A stretch of DNA of 64,000 nt. Source: Leuconostoc miyukkimchii. GTDB lineage: Bacteria > Bacillota > Bacilli > Lactobacillales > Lactobacillaceae. The notes below the pieces were generated by a model. That model did no database searches and was not told where the DNA came from. It was given only the letters and a program-made list of their open reading frames with translations. Both the position numbers and the translations under genes were made by a program. This document shows, piece after piece, positions 26,603 to 36,194 of this stretch (position 1 is the stretch's first letter; each line of letters starts with the position of its first letter). The stretch spans positions 82,408-146,407 of the forward strand of contig NZ_BPKY01000005.1 of assembly GCF_019656055.1 (NCBI RefSeq), given 5' to 3'.

Positions 26603-28080
26603 TTACGCCTTGTTAACTTGACAACACCTTCCCAACGGGCTGTTTGTGGGAACATGTCAATACTTTGAATGTAGTCAACTTTGTACGCTTTGGTGAGATC
26701 AACCAAGTCACGTGCTAAAGTAGAAGCATTACATGAAATGTAAACAAATTTTTCAGGTTTTGTGCGGAGAATTTCACGACGCAAAGCCGTATCTAGTCCA
26801 GTACGTGGTGGATCAACAACCAATGCATCAGCTAACCAACCCTCAGACTGCCATTTTGGAAAGAGTTCTTCTGCAGTGCCTACTTCGTAATGGGCATTCG
26901 TAATGTGATTAATTTTTGCATTAATATTGGCATCATCAACGGCTTCTGGAATAATTTCCATACCCCGAACTTCGCCAACTTTGTCAGCTAAACTCAGACC
27001 AATAGTACCAACACCTGCATATGCATCTACAAGCTTGTCAGCATGTGTCAAATCAAGCGCAGTTAGGGCTTCTTCGTAAACTACTGACATTTGGGTGTGG
27101 TTTAATTGCATAAAGGCGCGTGGCGATAACTGGAAAGTCTTACCCATAACGGTCTCTTCGATATAATCCTTACCCCATAATTTGATTGTTTCCTCACCCC
27201 AAACCAAGCTAACGCGACCTGGATTGAAATTTTGAAAAATGCCAGTGACTTCAGGCAAAGCGCTATTAATCGCTTCAATTAATGCTTTATCACCAGGAAA
27301 ACCATCAGTATTGGTGACAAATGTTAATTGTACTTCATCTGTTGTGTGAGAGACACGGGCAACGATTGTTTTGACTGTACCACGGTTTTTATCTTCGTTA
27401 TAGATTGAAACAGACAATTTATCGAGTAATTCACGTACGGTACGTAGGACTTTCATGGTTGCAGGACTTTGAGTGTGTACGACAGGCAAATCAACGAGGT
27501 CGTGGCTGCTGCGTTTGTACATACCAACACTAAGCTGATCACCAATTTTACGAACTGGAAATTGTGCTTTGTTACGGTATTCATAAGGATTATCCATGCC
27601 AATTGTGTCGCGCAAATCATAATCAGACCAACCTCTTGGTTGGAATTTTTCAAGTGATTGTACGAGCACATCTTTTTTAAAAGCTAATTGTGCATCATAG
27701 TTCATATGTTCTAGTTCGAAACCACCGACTTCATCAGCGTACTCATCAAGTGGTTTCACACGATTAGGTGATTTTTCACGAATTTTAAGTACCTTGGCTG
27801 CAATGTATTTTGGTTGAACATCGGTCACTTTAACAACAGCAACTTCATCAGGTAATGCGCCAGGAACGAAAACAATTTTACGTTTGAAATAACCAATACC
27901 TTCGCCATTGATACCTAACCGTTTAATCGTGAGTGGGAAATTTTGTCCAATACGAACGTCCACACCGTTTTTATCATTACTTTGGCTACGTATATTAGGT
28001 TTATGTGTCCCACCTTTACTGTTATGATAAGGTTTTTTTTGAGCCCCTTTTTGATAGGGGCGATTATTGTTTTGTGTCAT
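26596..28080 (-). CDS. rlmCD: 23S rRNA (uracil-5-)-methyltransferase RlmCD, without Fe-S cysteines
   Basis: A 494-residue protein with a basic N-terminal tail, a TRAM domain (about 42-100) and a RumA-type methyltransferase domain. Motifs are AFMQLNHTQ, DAYAGVGTIGL (SAM), VDPPRTGLD and the nucleophile C450 in VYISCNAST. In Gram-positives one such enzyme modifies U747 and U1939. The region aligned with the E. coli RlmD cluster ligands reads EYADEVGGFELEHMNY instead of the usual C...CGGC, and C450 is the only cysteine in the protein, so there can be no 4Fe-4S cluster. It is transcribed toward the PadR operon. Confidence 0.9.
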   Translation of the reverse strand: MTQNNNRPYQKGAQKKPYHNSKGGTHKPNIRSQSNDKNGVDVRIGQNFPLTIKRLGINGEGIGYFKRKIVFVPGALPDEVAVVKVTDVQPKYIAAKVLKIREKSPNRVKPLDEYADEVGGFELEHMNYDAQLAFKKDVLVQSLEKFQPRGWSDYDLRDTIGMDNPYEYRNKAQFPVRKIGDQLSVGMYKRSSHDLVDLPVVHTQSPATMKVLRTVRELLDKLSVSIYNEDKNRGTVKTIVARVSHTTDEVQLTFVTNTDGFPGDKALIEAINSALPEVTGIFQNFNPGRVSLVWGEETIKLWGKDYIEETVMGKTFQLSPRAFMQLNHTQMSVVYEEALTALDLTHADKLVDAYAGVGTIGLSLADKVGEVRGMEIIPEAVDDANINAKINHITNAHYEVGTAEELFPKWQSEGWLADALVVDPPRTGLDTALRREILRTKPEKFVYISCNASTLARDLVDLTKAYKVDYIQSIDMFPQTARWEGVVKLTRRNN

Positions 28081-28210
28081 GATTAACTTTCTGCATTGTC
28101 ATGCTTTAGGATAAATTGTTATTCATCTATCATAACATGCCAATACACTGATAATAAAAGCATATTATTTTTATGCGCGTTTATATTAAAAAAGCTGATA
28201 GTTTTAATTT

Positions 28211-28247
28211 ATAACACACTTGTGGTATTTTACAAATGTGTTATAAT
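28211..28247 (+). promoter_or_regulatory. Promoter with inverted-repeat operator for the HTH-clpL unit
   Basis: ATAACACACTTGT (28211-28223) and ACAAATGTGTTAT (28232-28244) form a 13-bp inverted repeat with one mismatch. A perfect TATAAT (28242-28247) overlaps its right end. The operator-like dyad therefore spans the core promoter, as in self-repressing HTH genes. No CtsR box was found before clpL. Confidence 0.7.
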
Positions 28248-28273
28248 TATAAGTGTAAAGGAGATGTGGAAAA

Positions 28274-28360
28274 ATGATTAGAAGCAAGGACTTTATTAAC
28301 CGCAATCACGATCGTGTGCGTGGACAAACTTTAAGCTGGAGAGATGATGATGAGATTTAA
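28274..28360 (+). CDS. Possible 28-residue leader or small protein
   Basis: An ATG at 28274 lies ten bases after AAAGGAG and opens a 28-codon frame (MIRSKDFINRNHDRVRGQTL then SWRDDDEI). Its stop overlaps the start region of the HTH gene by 11 bases, so it may couple translation into it. The ribosome site is the strongest in this stretch. No family is recognised. It could be a regulatory peptide or a shortened ancestor of a longer N-terminus. Confidence 0.45.
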   Translation: MIRSKDFINRNHDRVRGQTLSWRDDDEI

Positions 28361-28577
28361 TATTAAAGCGTATCTGGATGATAATTCGCTAACTATTTAC
28401 CGCGTAGCGAAGGAGTCTGGTTATGGCTATACAACAATTCATAAATCGTTTAATAAAACACAATCAGATGCAACTAGCTTAAACATGAGAGATCTGGATG
28501 CTTTAGCTAAAACGCAACATCAAGAAATGTGGGAAGTACTCCGAGAACTCGAGAAACTTTATTTTGATGAACAGTAA
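28350..28577 (+). CDS. Small helix-turn-helix protein upstream of clpL
   Basis: A 75-residue protein (from the third of three consecutive ATGs at 28344, 28347 and 28350, with GGAGAG six to seven bases before the last). LTIYRVAKESGYGYTTIHKS forms a lambda-repressor-like helix-turn-helix; the rest is a short helical tail. The dyad at its promoter and the clpL gene 55 bases downstream suggest it is a local repressor of both. A hairpin (28582-28600) lies between it and clpL. Confidence 0.7.
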   Translation: MRFNIKAYLDDNSLTIYRVAKESGYGYTTIHKSFNKTQSDATSLNMRDLDALAKTQHQEMWEVLRELEKLYFDEQ

Positions 28578-28632
28578 TATCGTGCTTGAGATGTAAGCAC
28601 AGGCACGTAGATAAAAAAGGGGATTTTAGACT

Positions 28633-30750
28633 ATGGCTAATAACAATTTTTTCAATGATCCATTTGGACCAGATGTCAATGACATTTTTAATAACATGAT
28701 GGGTAACATGAATGGTGTGAATTCTGAAAATCGGCGTTACTTAATTAATGGACGCGAAGTATCACCAGAAGAGTTTGCACAATACCGTCAGACAGGGCAA
28801 TTACCACAAGGGGGGCAACAAGCAGCAACTGGTAGTGGGCAACAGATAGCACAACAACCAAATCAAGTTAAGCAGGAGGGCATGCTCTCTAAATTGGGAC
28901 GTAATCTAACACAGGAAGCACGTGATGGGTTATTAGATCCTGTCATTGGACGTAATAGTGAAATTCAAGAAACAGCTGAAATTTTAGGTCGTCGTACTAA
29001 GAATAATCCGATATTAGTTGGAGATGCTGGTGTTGGTAAAACAGCAGTTGTTGAAGGCTTAGCGCAAGCGATTGTACATGGGGATGTACCAGCGGCAATT
29101 AAAGACAAAGAAATATATAGTATTGACATTTCTAGTTTGGAAGCTGGTACGCAGTTCCGTGGCGCCTTTGAAGAAAATATTCAAAATCTGATGAAGGAAG
29201 TTAAAACAGCTGGTAATATTATCTTGTTCTTTGATGAAATTCATCAAATACTAGGTGCCGGATCAACTGGTGGTGAAGATGGTGGAAAAGGCTTAGCTGA
29301 TATTATTAAACCAGCTTTGAGTCGTGGTGAGATTTCATTGATTGGTGCAACAACCCAAGATGAATATCGTAACACAATTATGAAGAATGCGGCTTTAGCA
29401 CGTCGATTTAATGAAGTGACGGTTAATGCACCAAGTCCTGAAGATACGCTGGAAATTCTGAAGGGTATTGCTAAGTTATATGAAAAGCATCATCATGTTG
29501 AATTACCAGAAAGTATTTTAAAGGCAGCTGTCGATTATGCTGTGCAATATATTCCACAACGCAGTTTACCTGATAAGGCGATTGACTTGCTAGATATGAC
29601 AGCAGCGCACTTAAGTGCGAAAAATCCAGTAACTGATAAAGTTAGTCTCGAAAAGCAGCTAAGTGATATTAAAGTAAAACAAGAGAAAGCTGTCTCAGAA
29701 GAAGATTTCGAAGCAGCTTTGCAGTATAAGAATGAAATTGCAGCATTAGAAAAGCAGATTGCAGGTGCTGATGAGGCAACTAAAGTGGTAGCAACTACGA
29801 ATGATGTTGCTGAATCTGTTGAGCGTTTAACTGGTATACCAGTATCACAAATGGGTGCGTCAGATATTGAACGATTGAAGTCTATTGGTGAACGCTTGGC
29901 TGGTAAAGTGATCGGTCAAGATGAAGCAGTGAACATGGTTGCACGAGCAATTCGACGTAATCGTGCAGGATTTGATGAGGGAAATCGACCAATTGGTAGT
30001 TTCTTATTTGTTGGACCAACTGGTGTCGGAAAAACTGAGTTAGCAAAACAATTAGCACTGGATATGTTTGGTAGTAAAGAAAATATTATTCGGTTAGATA
30101 TGTCAGAATACTCTGATTTGACGGCTGTTTCAAAATTAATTGGAACAACTGCTGGATATGTTGGTTATGATGACAACAGCAATACATTAACCGAAAAGGT
30201 TCGCCGTAATCCATATTCAATTGTTTTGTTAGATGAAATTGAGAAGGCAAATCCACAAGTCTTAACTTTGTTACTACAAGTTATGGATGATGGTCGCTTA
30301 ACTGATGGTCAGGGAAATGTTGTTAATTTCAAAAATACAGTCATCATTGCGACATCGAACGCAGGATTCTCTGATAAGAGCGATGGTGTGTTAATGGATC
30401 GTTTGGCACCGTACTTCCGTCCAGAATTTTTGAACCGATTTAATGGTGTGATTGAATTTTCATCATTAACAAAAACAGATTTGAAGCAAATAATTGATTT
30501 AATGTTAATTGATGTCAATCAAACATTGGCAAAAAAAGAATTGACACTTAAGGTTTCAGATGAAGTTAAAAACCATTTAATTGAAGCAGGATATGATGAA
30601 GCATTAGGTGCACGACCACTACGTCGTGTCATTGAACAACAGATTCGAGATCAGGTGACTGATTTTTACCTAGACAATCCAGGTGAAAAGCATTTAAGTG
30701 CAGATTTGGTTGATGGCAAAGTTGTCATTTCAGCTATTATTGAAAAATAA
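28633..30750 (+). CDS. clpL: Hsp100 chaperone ClpL
   Basis: A 705-residue AAA+ disaggregase. The N-terminus ([10 protein letters not shown]...[19 protein letters not shown]) is the short asparagine-rich head typical of ClpL, not the double Clp-N domain of ClpC. The first ATPase has GDAGVGKT and LFFDEIH, the second GPTGVGKT and VLLDEIE, with a UVR-like middle segment ([20 protein letters not shown]). No IGF/IGL tripeptide for ClpP docking is evident, fitting a stand-alone heat and stress chaperone. A very strong terminator follows. Confidence 0.9.
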   Translation: MANNNFFNDPFGPDVNDIFNNMMGNMNGVNSENRRYLINGREVSPEEFAQYRQTGQLPQGGQQAATGSGQQIAQQPNQVKQEGMLSKLGRNLTQEARDGLLDPVIGRNSEIQETAEILGRRTKNNPILVGDAGVGKTAVVEGLAQAIVHGDVPAAIKDKEIYSIDISSLEAGTQFRGAFEENIQNLMKEVKTAGNIILFFDEIHQILGAGSTGGEDGGKGLADIIKPALSRGEISLIGATTQDEYRNTIMKNAALARRFNEVTVNAPSPEDTLEILKGIAKLYEKHHHVELPESILKAAVDYAVQYIPQRSLPDKAIDLLDMTAAHLSAKNPVTDKVSLEKQLSDIKVKQEKAVSEEDFEAALQYKNEIAALEKQIAGADEATKVVATTNDVAESVERLTGIPVSQMGASDIERLKSIGERLAGKVIGQDEAVNMVARAIRRNRAGFDEGNRPIGSFLFVGPTGVGKTELAKQLALDMFGSKENIIRLDMSEYSDLTAVSKLIGTTAGYVGYDDNSNTLTEKVRRNPYSIVLLDEIEKANPQVLTLLLQVMDDGRLTDGQGNVVNFKNTVIIATSNAGFSDKSDGVLMDRLAPYFRPEFLNRFNGVIEFSSLTKTDLKQIIDLMLIDVNQTLAKKELTLKVSDEVKNHLIEAGYDEALGARPLRRVIEQQIRDQVTDFYLDNPGEKHLSADLVDGKVVISAIIEK

Positions 30751-30764
30751 AATAGTAGGATAAG

Positions 30765-30800
30765 AAAAACGATACGCATAATCTATGCGTATCGTTTTTT
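30765..30800 (+). terminator. Terminator after clpL
   Basis: A perfect stem of about 16 bp (30765-30780 and 30784-30799) with a three-base loop ATC and a T tail. Confidence 0.92.
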
Positions 30801-30851
30801 ATTAACAATTTTATTTAAATTTGTATAAACAGGTCAATAAAATAAAAAAAT

Positions 30852-30949
30852 CTTGTCTAGATGGTAAAGTCTGAAGCGCCGTGCCAAGGTTTGAACTTGT
30901 CTATACATCTTGGCAAAAAAACCAGTCATATTGTTTGAAAGCGCTTACA
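30852..30949 (+). promoter_or_regulatory. Control region of the trehalose operon: two TreR-like half sites and a cre box
   Basis: CTTGTCTAGATG (30852-30863) and CTTGTCTATACATC (30896-30909) share a core that recalls the TreR operator family (TTGTATATACAA type). TGCCAAG/CTTGGCA (30882-30888, 30909-30915) flank the second. TGAAAGCGCTTACA at 30936-30949 fits the cre consensus TGNAANCGNTNNCA at every fixed position, so CcpA-mediated catabolite repression is likely. The operator assignment is inference. Confidence 0.7.
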
Positions 30950-30996
30950 AATGATGTTATATTTACCTTATAAACGTGCAGAAAGGAGAGGTCGTG

Positions 30997-31698
30997 ATGA
31001 ACAAATATCAAATTATCCATGACGATTTGTTAAAGGAAATTAATGGTGAAAAGTATCCCGAGAATACAAAAATACCGAGTGATTTTGCCTTGATGAATCG
31101 CTATCATGTGGCTCGTGAGACATCGAGAAAGGCGATTGCTATGTTGGTTGATGAGGGTTATGTCATGCGTATCAAAGGTCGTGGCACATTTGTTATTAAT
31201 CAAAATCGTTATTCATTTCCAATTTCACATGTTGAGAGCTATCGCGAATTAGCTGCACGATTGAAACTTAATGAACGTACACAGTTGAATTCGATTTCTG
31301 ATAGCACCGTACCATTGGCTTTTGATTATGCTACAGAAAAGCCACCTAATGCTACCGAGATTGTTCGTATTCGCTATGTTGATAATGAGCCTGTTATTGT
31401 TGATCGTGATTATGTTTTAAAAGACGTGGTTCCGGAAATCAGTGAATTATCCAAATCATTATCCCTATTTGAGTTATTTGAACAAAAGTTGGGATTGGTT
31501 ATTAGTTATGCCAAAAAGACAATAACGATTGACACTGCTAATGCAATGGATAGACGGTTGATGTCACTAACTGGCCCAGCAGCAATTGTCGTCATTCGTT
31601 CAGAAACATTTTTAAATGACGGCAGAGTTATTTCATTTACTGAATCGCGTCACCGAGCAGATCGTTTTAAAAGTGTTGAATTTTCCAGACGTCATTAA
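30997..31698 (+). CDS. treR: GntR/HutC-family repressor, TreR-like
   Basis: A 233-residue regulator: GntR winged helix (DDLLKEINGEKYPENTKIPS, then RETSRKAIAMLVDEGYV and IKGRGTFV) followed by a UTRA effector domain (about 90-230) ending FTESRHRADRF. In trehalose repressors the UTRA domain binds trehalose 6-phosphate. I start at ATG 30997 after AAGGAGAGG; the frame from GTG 30976 lies upstream of that site. It heads treR-PTS-trePP-pgmB. Confidence 0.85.
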   Translation: MNKYQIIHDDLLKEINGEKYPENTKIPSDFALMNRYHVARETSRKAIAMLVDEGYVMRIKGRGTFVINQNRYSFPISHVESYRELAARLKLNERTQLNSISDSTVPLAFDYATEKPPNATEIVRIRYVDNEPVIVDRDYVLKDVVPEISELSKSLSLFELFEQKLGLVISYAKKTITIDTANAMDRRLMSLTGPAAIVVIRSETFLNDGRVISFTESRHRADRFKSVEFSRRH

Positions 31699-31734
31699 AA
31701 CGATTTTTAAAGTAAGTTATATGGGAGAAGAAAA

Positions 31735-33795
31735 ATGGCAAATACAAAAATTTTGGCACCTCTTGCTGGTCAACTTATACCACTTGGAGAGGTTGAAGAT
31801 CCAATTTTTAGCAAAAAAGTAATGGGTGAAGGGTTTGGCCTTAAACCTACAGGACGAAAGATTGTTGCGCCCATAGATGGTGAAGTTATGGCTCTTCAAG
31901 GGCATGCTTTTGGGTTACACCATCCTGATGGTCTAGAAGTATTAACACATATTGGTATTGAAACAGTCAGCCTAAATGGTAAACCTTTTTCGTGGACCAT
32001 TAAAATTGGTGATCATGTTCATGCAGGCGATGTCGTTGGTACTGTGGATTTAGCGCAAATTGAAGCAGCAAATTTATCAACAACAACAATAGTTGTGATT
32101 ACAAATACAGCTGATAAACTTGATAAATTAGAAATTAGTGGCTATAAAATAGTAGCAGCTGGTGAGCAAGCTGCTGAAGCGACTGCTAAACCAGATATTG
32201 TGCAAGCGTCAACGACCAGCAATACAAACAAACCAGCATCTAAAAAAAGTGGCAATCAATATGCGTCCTTAGCTACTGATATTATTGCTGGTGTGGGCGG
32301 GGCAAAAAATGTAGATAAAGTCATTCATTGTATTACACGATTACGCTTTTATTTAAAAGATCACAATGCCGCTGATGATCGTGCTATTGAAGGTTTAAGT
32401 GGTGTTGCAGGTGTAAATTATGCCGACTCATTAGGACAATATCAGGTTGTTATTGGTCCTGCTGTGACTGATGTTTATGATGAAGTTGTAGATCAGCTGG
32501 GTGAAGGCGTGGTAGATGAAGCGGCTACAGATGATGCAATTGCTGAATCGATTGGTAACAAGAAACCTAAGAACCCATTTGTTCATGCATTTCAGGCCAT
32601 CATCGGAACAATTACTGGCGCAATGATGCCGATTATTGGGTTACTTGCCGCAGGAGGTATGTTAAATGGTTTCTTAAGCTTGGTATCAAATAAAGAATCA
32701 TTTTCAGCGATTTATTTTATTGATCCAGCATCAAGTACGTTTACAATTTTGCAATCAATGGCAATGGCACCATTCTACTTCTTGCCTATTTTAGTTGGTT
32801 TCTCCGCTGCACAACAACTTAAAAGTGATCCATTTGTTGTTGCAGCTATTGGTGCATTTCTAGTCAAGCCGGAATTTATTAATTTAACAAATGCTCATGT
32901 TGTTAATAATCAAATTGTGCAGCCTGGTAAAATTGCGGGGACATTGTTTGGTGTCAGTTTAAATTCGAATTTCTTTGGTTTACCAATTAATATTCCGAGT
33001 TATGCTTATTCAATTTTCCCAATTATCTTTGCGGCATGGTTAGCTAGACCAGTGGGGCAGTGGCTCAAAAAACAGTTGCCACTAGTATTACGTTCGATTT
33101 TCCAACCATTATTGACACTTTTCGTTGTTGGTTCTGTTGTTTTGATTATTGTTGGACCAGCCATTACATTAGCATCACAAGGTATTTCTACAATTGTTAA
33201 TTGGTTGTTGCACTTGAACTATCCATTATCTGGTTTGATTATTGGTGGGTTATATCAAGCGTTAGTTATATTTGGACTACATTGGATGGTTGTGCCATTA
33301 ATTGCCAACGAAATTGCACAAACAGGACATTCAACTTTGAATGCAATTGTTAACTTTACAATGATTGCTCAGGGAGCTGGCGCATTAGCTGTTTGGGCTA
33401 AAACAAAGATACCATCACTTAAAGGACTTGCTGGTGCAGGGTTCCTATCTGCAATGGCTGGTATTACTGAACCTGCCATGTATGGTATTAATTTGAAATA
33501 TGGTCGAGTATTCTGGATGGCTAATATTGGTGGTGCTGTTGGTGGACTGATTGGTGGTTTATTCAACTTGAATATGTATGGTTTCACTGGATCGTTAATT
33601 GGTTTCCCATCGTTTGCCGTACCAAAGGGACAAGTAGGTGATGCAAATAATATGTTGATATTCTGGATTGCTTCAGCTGCTACTATCGTAGTATCATTTG
33701 CCATGGTTTATTTCTTTGGATTTAAAGATTCGGATGTAGATGGTGTTAAATCAATTGAAAAGAAAAATGTCTTTAAGGATGCTGCTGGTAAGTAA
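31735..33795 (+). CDS. treP: PTS trehalose-specific transporter, fused EIIA-EIIB-EIIC
   Basis: It imports trehalose as trehalose 6-phosphate. The order is unusual: EIIA (Glc type) is N-terminal with phosphohistidine H72 (LTHIGIETV), then a linker rich in T, S and K (about 155-180), EIIB with phosphocysteine C199 (HCITRLRF), and EIIC with about ten membrane segments (about 285-670) including GITEPAMYGINLKYGR. Most fused members of this group run EIIB-EIIC-EIIA. The next two genes give the trehalose assignment; without them a beta-glucoside or sucrose role would be possible. Confidence 0.88.
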   Translation: MANTKILAPLAGQLIPLGEVEDPIFSKKVMGEGFGLKPTGRKIVAPIDGEVMALQGHAFGLHHPDGLEVLTHIGIETVSLNGKPFSWTIKIGDHVHAGDVVGTVDLAQIEAANLSTTTIVVITNTADKLDKLEISGYKIVAAGEQAAEATAKPDIVQASTTSNTNKPASKKSGNQYASLATDIIAGVGGAKNVDKVIHCITRLRFYLKDHNAADDRAIEGLSGVAGVNYADSLGQYQVVIGPAVTDVYDEVVDQLGEGVVDEAATDDAIAESIGNKKPKNPFVHAFQAIIGTITGAMMPIIGLLAAGGMLNGFLSLVSNKESFSAIYFIDPASSTFTILQSMAMAPFYFLPILVGFSAAQQLKSDPFVVAAIGAFLVKPEFINLTNAHVVNNQIVQPGKIAGTLFGVSLNSNFFGLPINIPSYAYSIFPIIFAAWLARPVGQWLKKQLPLVLRSIFQPLLTLFVVGSVVLIIVGPAITLASQGISTIVNWLLHLNYPLSGLIIGGLYQALVIFGLHWMVVPLIANEIAQTGHSTLNAIVNFTMIAQGAGALAVWAKTKIPSLKGLAGAGFLSAMAGITEPAMYGINLKYGRVFWMANIGGAVGGLIGGLFNLNMYGFTGSLIGFPSFAVPKGQVGDANNMLIFWIASAATIVVSFAMVYFFGFKDSDVDGVKSIEKKNVFKDAAGK

Positions 33796-33821
33796 TAGGA
33801 CTATTAATTGAAGGAGGAAGT

Positions 33822-36194
33822 ATGACAGATAATAATTGGTCACTAACCTATGATGATGTTGTTAATGGTGTCAAAAATTATGGCCGCGAAAGCTTGTTGA
33901 GCTTAGGCAATGGTTTTCTTGGATGGCGTGGTTCATTGGTAACAAGTTCTTATGATGATGATTTTTATCCCGGATTATACGCTGCAGGTATTTTTAATCA
34001 AACATCAACACCAGTTGCTGGACGCGCAGTTATTAATGAAGATCTAGTTAATCTGCCAAATGTACAATTAATTCGAATTTTGGTTAATGGCCAACCATTA
34101 GCGATAAACCATGAGACAATCATGTCATTGAAACGGCAATTGCATTTTAAAACAGGTGAATTAGTTGATCAATATCGTGTTTTGGTAGATGAGCATGCAT
34201 CACATTTTGTTGATATTGAAACCATTAAAGTTATTGATCCAGTCAATTGGCACCGTTTAGCCATGCAATTTAAGATAACGCCAAATTTTGATAGTGAGTT
34301 AACAATTGATGTTGAAATAGATGGTAGCGTTGAAAATAAAAACGTTGCCCGATATCGAGATTTTGATTCCAAAGAATTCACAATAGATTCTGTCACTGAT
34401 AGGTCAATGCTTATTAAGACACGAACAACTGATGTCAGTGTAGCGTTGGCTTCACAATCACATGGGCAAAATGTCACATCGAAAACAATCTTAACGACAA
34501 GTGCTCAATTATTAGAGCGTTATAGCGCTAAAGTAGGCACAGGCCAGACAGTGCAAATTGATCGCGTCATGGCTGTTGCCAGCAGTCTTGAAACAAACCA
34601 AAATCTGGTCACGTTTGTTCAAAATGAAGTGAGTCAGACGACGTTTAAAGAAATCCAGCAATTAAATGGTCAATATTGGCAAGCGCTTTGGGAGACAAAA
34701 GATATCCAAATTACTGGGGATTATGCCCTGCAAAAACTGACGCGAATGAATGTTTTTCATTTGAATCAGATGGCAAATCGCAATGCTAATCCGCATTTGG
34801 ATGCGTCAATTGGCTCTCGAGGGTTAACTGGTGAGGGTTATCGTGGTCATATATTTTGGGATGAACTGTTTGTCTTGCCTTATTACTCGGCCAATGAACC
34901 AGATGTCGCTCAAGCCATTTTAAAATATCGTACAAAGCGGTTGGCAGTAGCTGAAAAAAATGCTGTATCTGAAAATGAAGTGGGTGCGATGTATCCTTGG
35001 CAATCTGGTATGTATGGAGATGAACAAAGTCAATTAATTCACCTCAATACCGTTGATAATACTTGGATCCCAGACAATTCAAGATTACAGAGACATATTT
35101 CATTAGCAATTGCCTATAATATGTGGGCTTATCAAAAAATTTCAGGTAAATTTGACAATCTTGATGATAGTGGCCTTGAAATGTTGTTAAAAATTGGTCT
35201 TTTTTGGATAAACAAAGCTCAAAAGATCGATGATCGCTATACTATTAGTGGTGTTATGGGACCAAATGAATTTCACGAAAAAGTACCTGGCGCTGAAATT
35301 GGCGGATTAACAAACAATGCATACACAAATATCATGGTAGTCTGGTTGTTAAATTACATTCACGACTTGTCAAAGAATACGGCAATTAACTTTGACCAAG
35401 TGGCACGTCAAGTTGGATTTACTACAGTGGTACAACAAAAAGCCAAAATACTCCGACATCAATTGAAATTAACAATTAATCGTGATGGTATTGTGGCGCA
35501 ACATGAGGATTTCTTTAAATTAGCAAAACTTGATTTTTCAAAATATGAAGAAAAGTATGGTGATATTCATCGTATAGATCGTTTGCTAAAAGCAGAGGGT
35601 AAATCGCCAGACAACTATCAAGTTATCAAACAAGCTGATTTTTTGATGCTGATTTATAATTTAGGTGCAGCGCATACAAAACAATTAATTGAACAATTAG
35701 GTTATAAACTACCTGATGATTGGTTAGCTAAAAATACGGCTTACTATTTAAAACGCACAACACATGGCTCAACAACTTCTAGGCCAGTTTTTGCTGGCAT
35801 TTATGTCGAATTAGCACGTCAAGGAGATAGTAATTTTGAAAATCAAGCATACGATTTCTTGATTGATGCTATTGGTTCAGATTATTACGATATTCAAGGC
35901 GGTACCACAGCTGAAGGTGTTCATATGGGTGTGATGGGAGAAACGTTATCAGTTATTCAAAATGCCTATGCTGGTGTAGATATGTTACATGATGTGTTTA
36001 CAATAAATCCGCGGCTACCAAAAAAATGGTCGAAATTAGTTTTTACACAACGATATCATGGTACAAAATTGGACATTCAGTTAACACCTGAGGCATTAAA
36101 AATAGTTAGTGATAAGGACATCACTATCAATGTTTATGGACAACAAATTGAACTCATAAAAGAACAAGAGAGGCGGATTGCATATAATGGTTGA
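33822..36194 (+). CDS. trePP: Trehalose-6-phosphate phosphorylase (GH65)
   Basis: It phosphorolyses trehalose 6-phosphate to beta-glucose 1-phosphate and glucose 6-phosphate. The 790 residues have the GH65 layout: N-terminal beta-sandwich (SLGNGFLGWRG), an (alpha/alpha)6 barrel with general acid E483 in VMGPNEFHEK, and phosphate-binding residues in TTHGSTTSRP-like and GTTAEGVHMG segments. Maltose phosphorylase is close in sequence, but the trehalose PTS upstream and pgmB downstream favour the TrePP role described in Lactococcus lactis. A GGAGGAAG ribosome site precedes it. Confidence 0.82.
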   Translation: MTDNNWSLTYDDVVNGVKNYGRESLLSLGNGFLGWRGSLVTSSYDDDFYPGLYAAGIFNQTSTPVAGRAVINEDLVNLPNVQLIRILVNGQPLAINHETIMSLKRQLHFKTGELVDQYRVLVDEHASHFVDIETIKVIDPVNWHRLAMQFKITPNFDSELTIDVEIDGSVENKNVARYRDFDSKEFTIDSVTDRSMLIKTRTTDVSVALASQSHGQNVTSKTILTTSAQLLERYSAKVGTGQTVQIDRVMAVASSLETNQNLVTFVQNEVSQTTFKEIQQLNGQYWQALWETKDIQITGDYALQKLTRMNVFHLNQMANRNANPHLDASIGSRGLTGEGYRGHIFWDELFVLPYYSANEPDVAQAILKYRTKRLAVAEKNAVSENEVGAMYPWQSGMYGDEQSQLIHLNTVDNTWIPDNSRLQRHISLAIAYNMWAYQKISGKFDNLDDSGLEMLLKIGLFWINKAQKIDDRYTISGVMGPNEFHEKVPGAEIGGLTNNAYTNIMVVWLLNYIHDLSKNTAINFDQVARQVGFTTVVQQKAKILRHQLKLTINRDGIVAQHEDFFKLAKLDFSKYEEKYGDIHRIDRLLKAEGKSPDNYQVIKQADFLMLIYNLGAAHTKQLIEQLGYKLPDDWLAKNTAYYLKRTTHGSTTSRPVFAGIYVELARQGDSNFENQAYDFLIDAIGSDYYDIQGGTTAEGVHMGVMGETLSVIQNAYAGVDMLHDVFTINPRLPKKWSKLVFTQRYHGTKLDIQLTPEALKIVSDKDITINVYGQQIELIKEQERRIAYNG

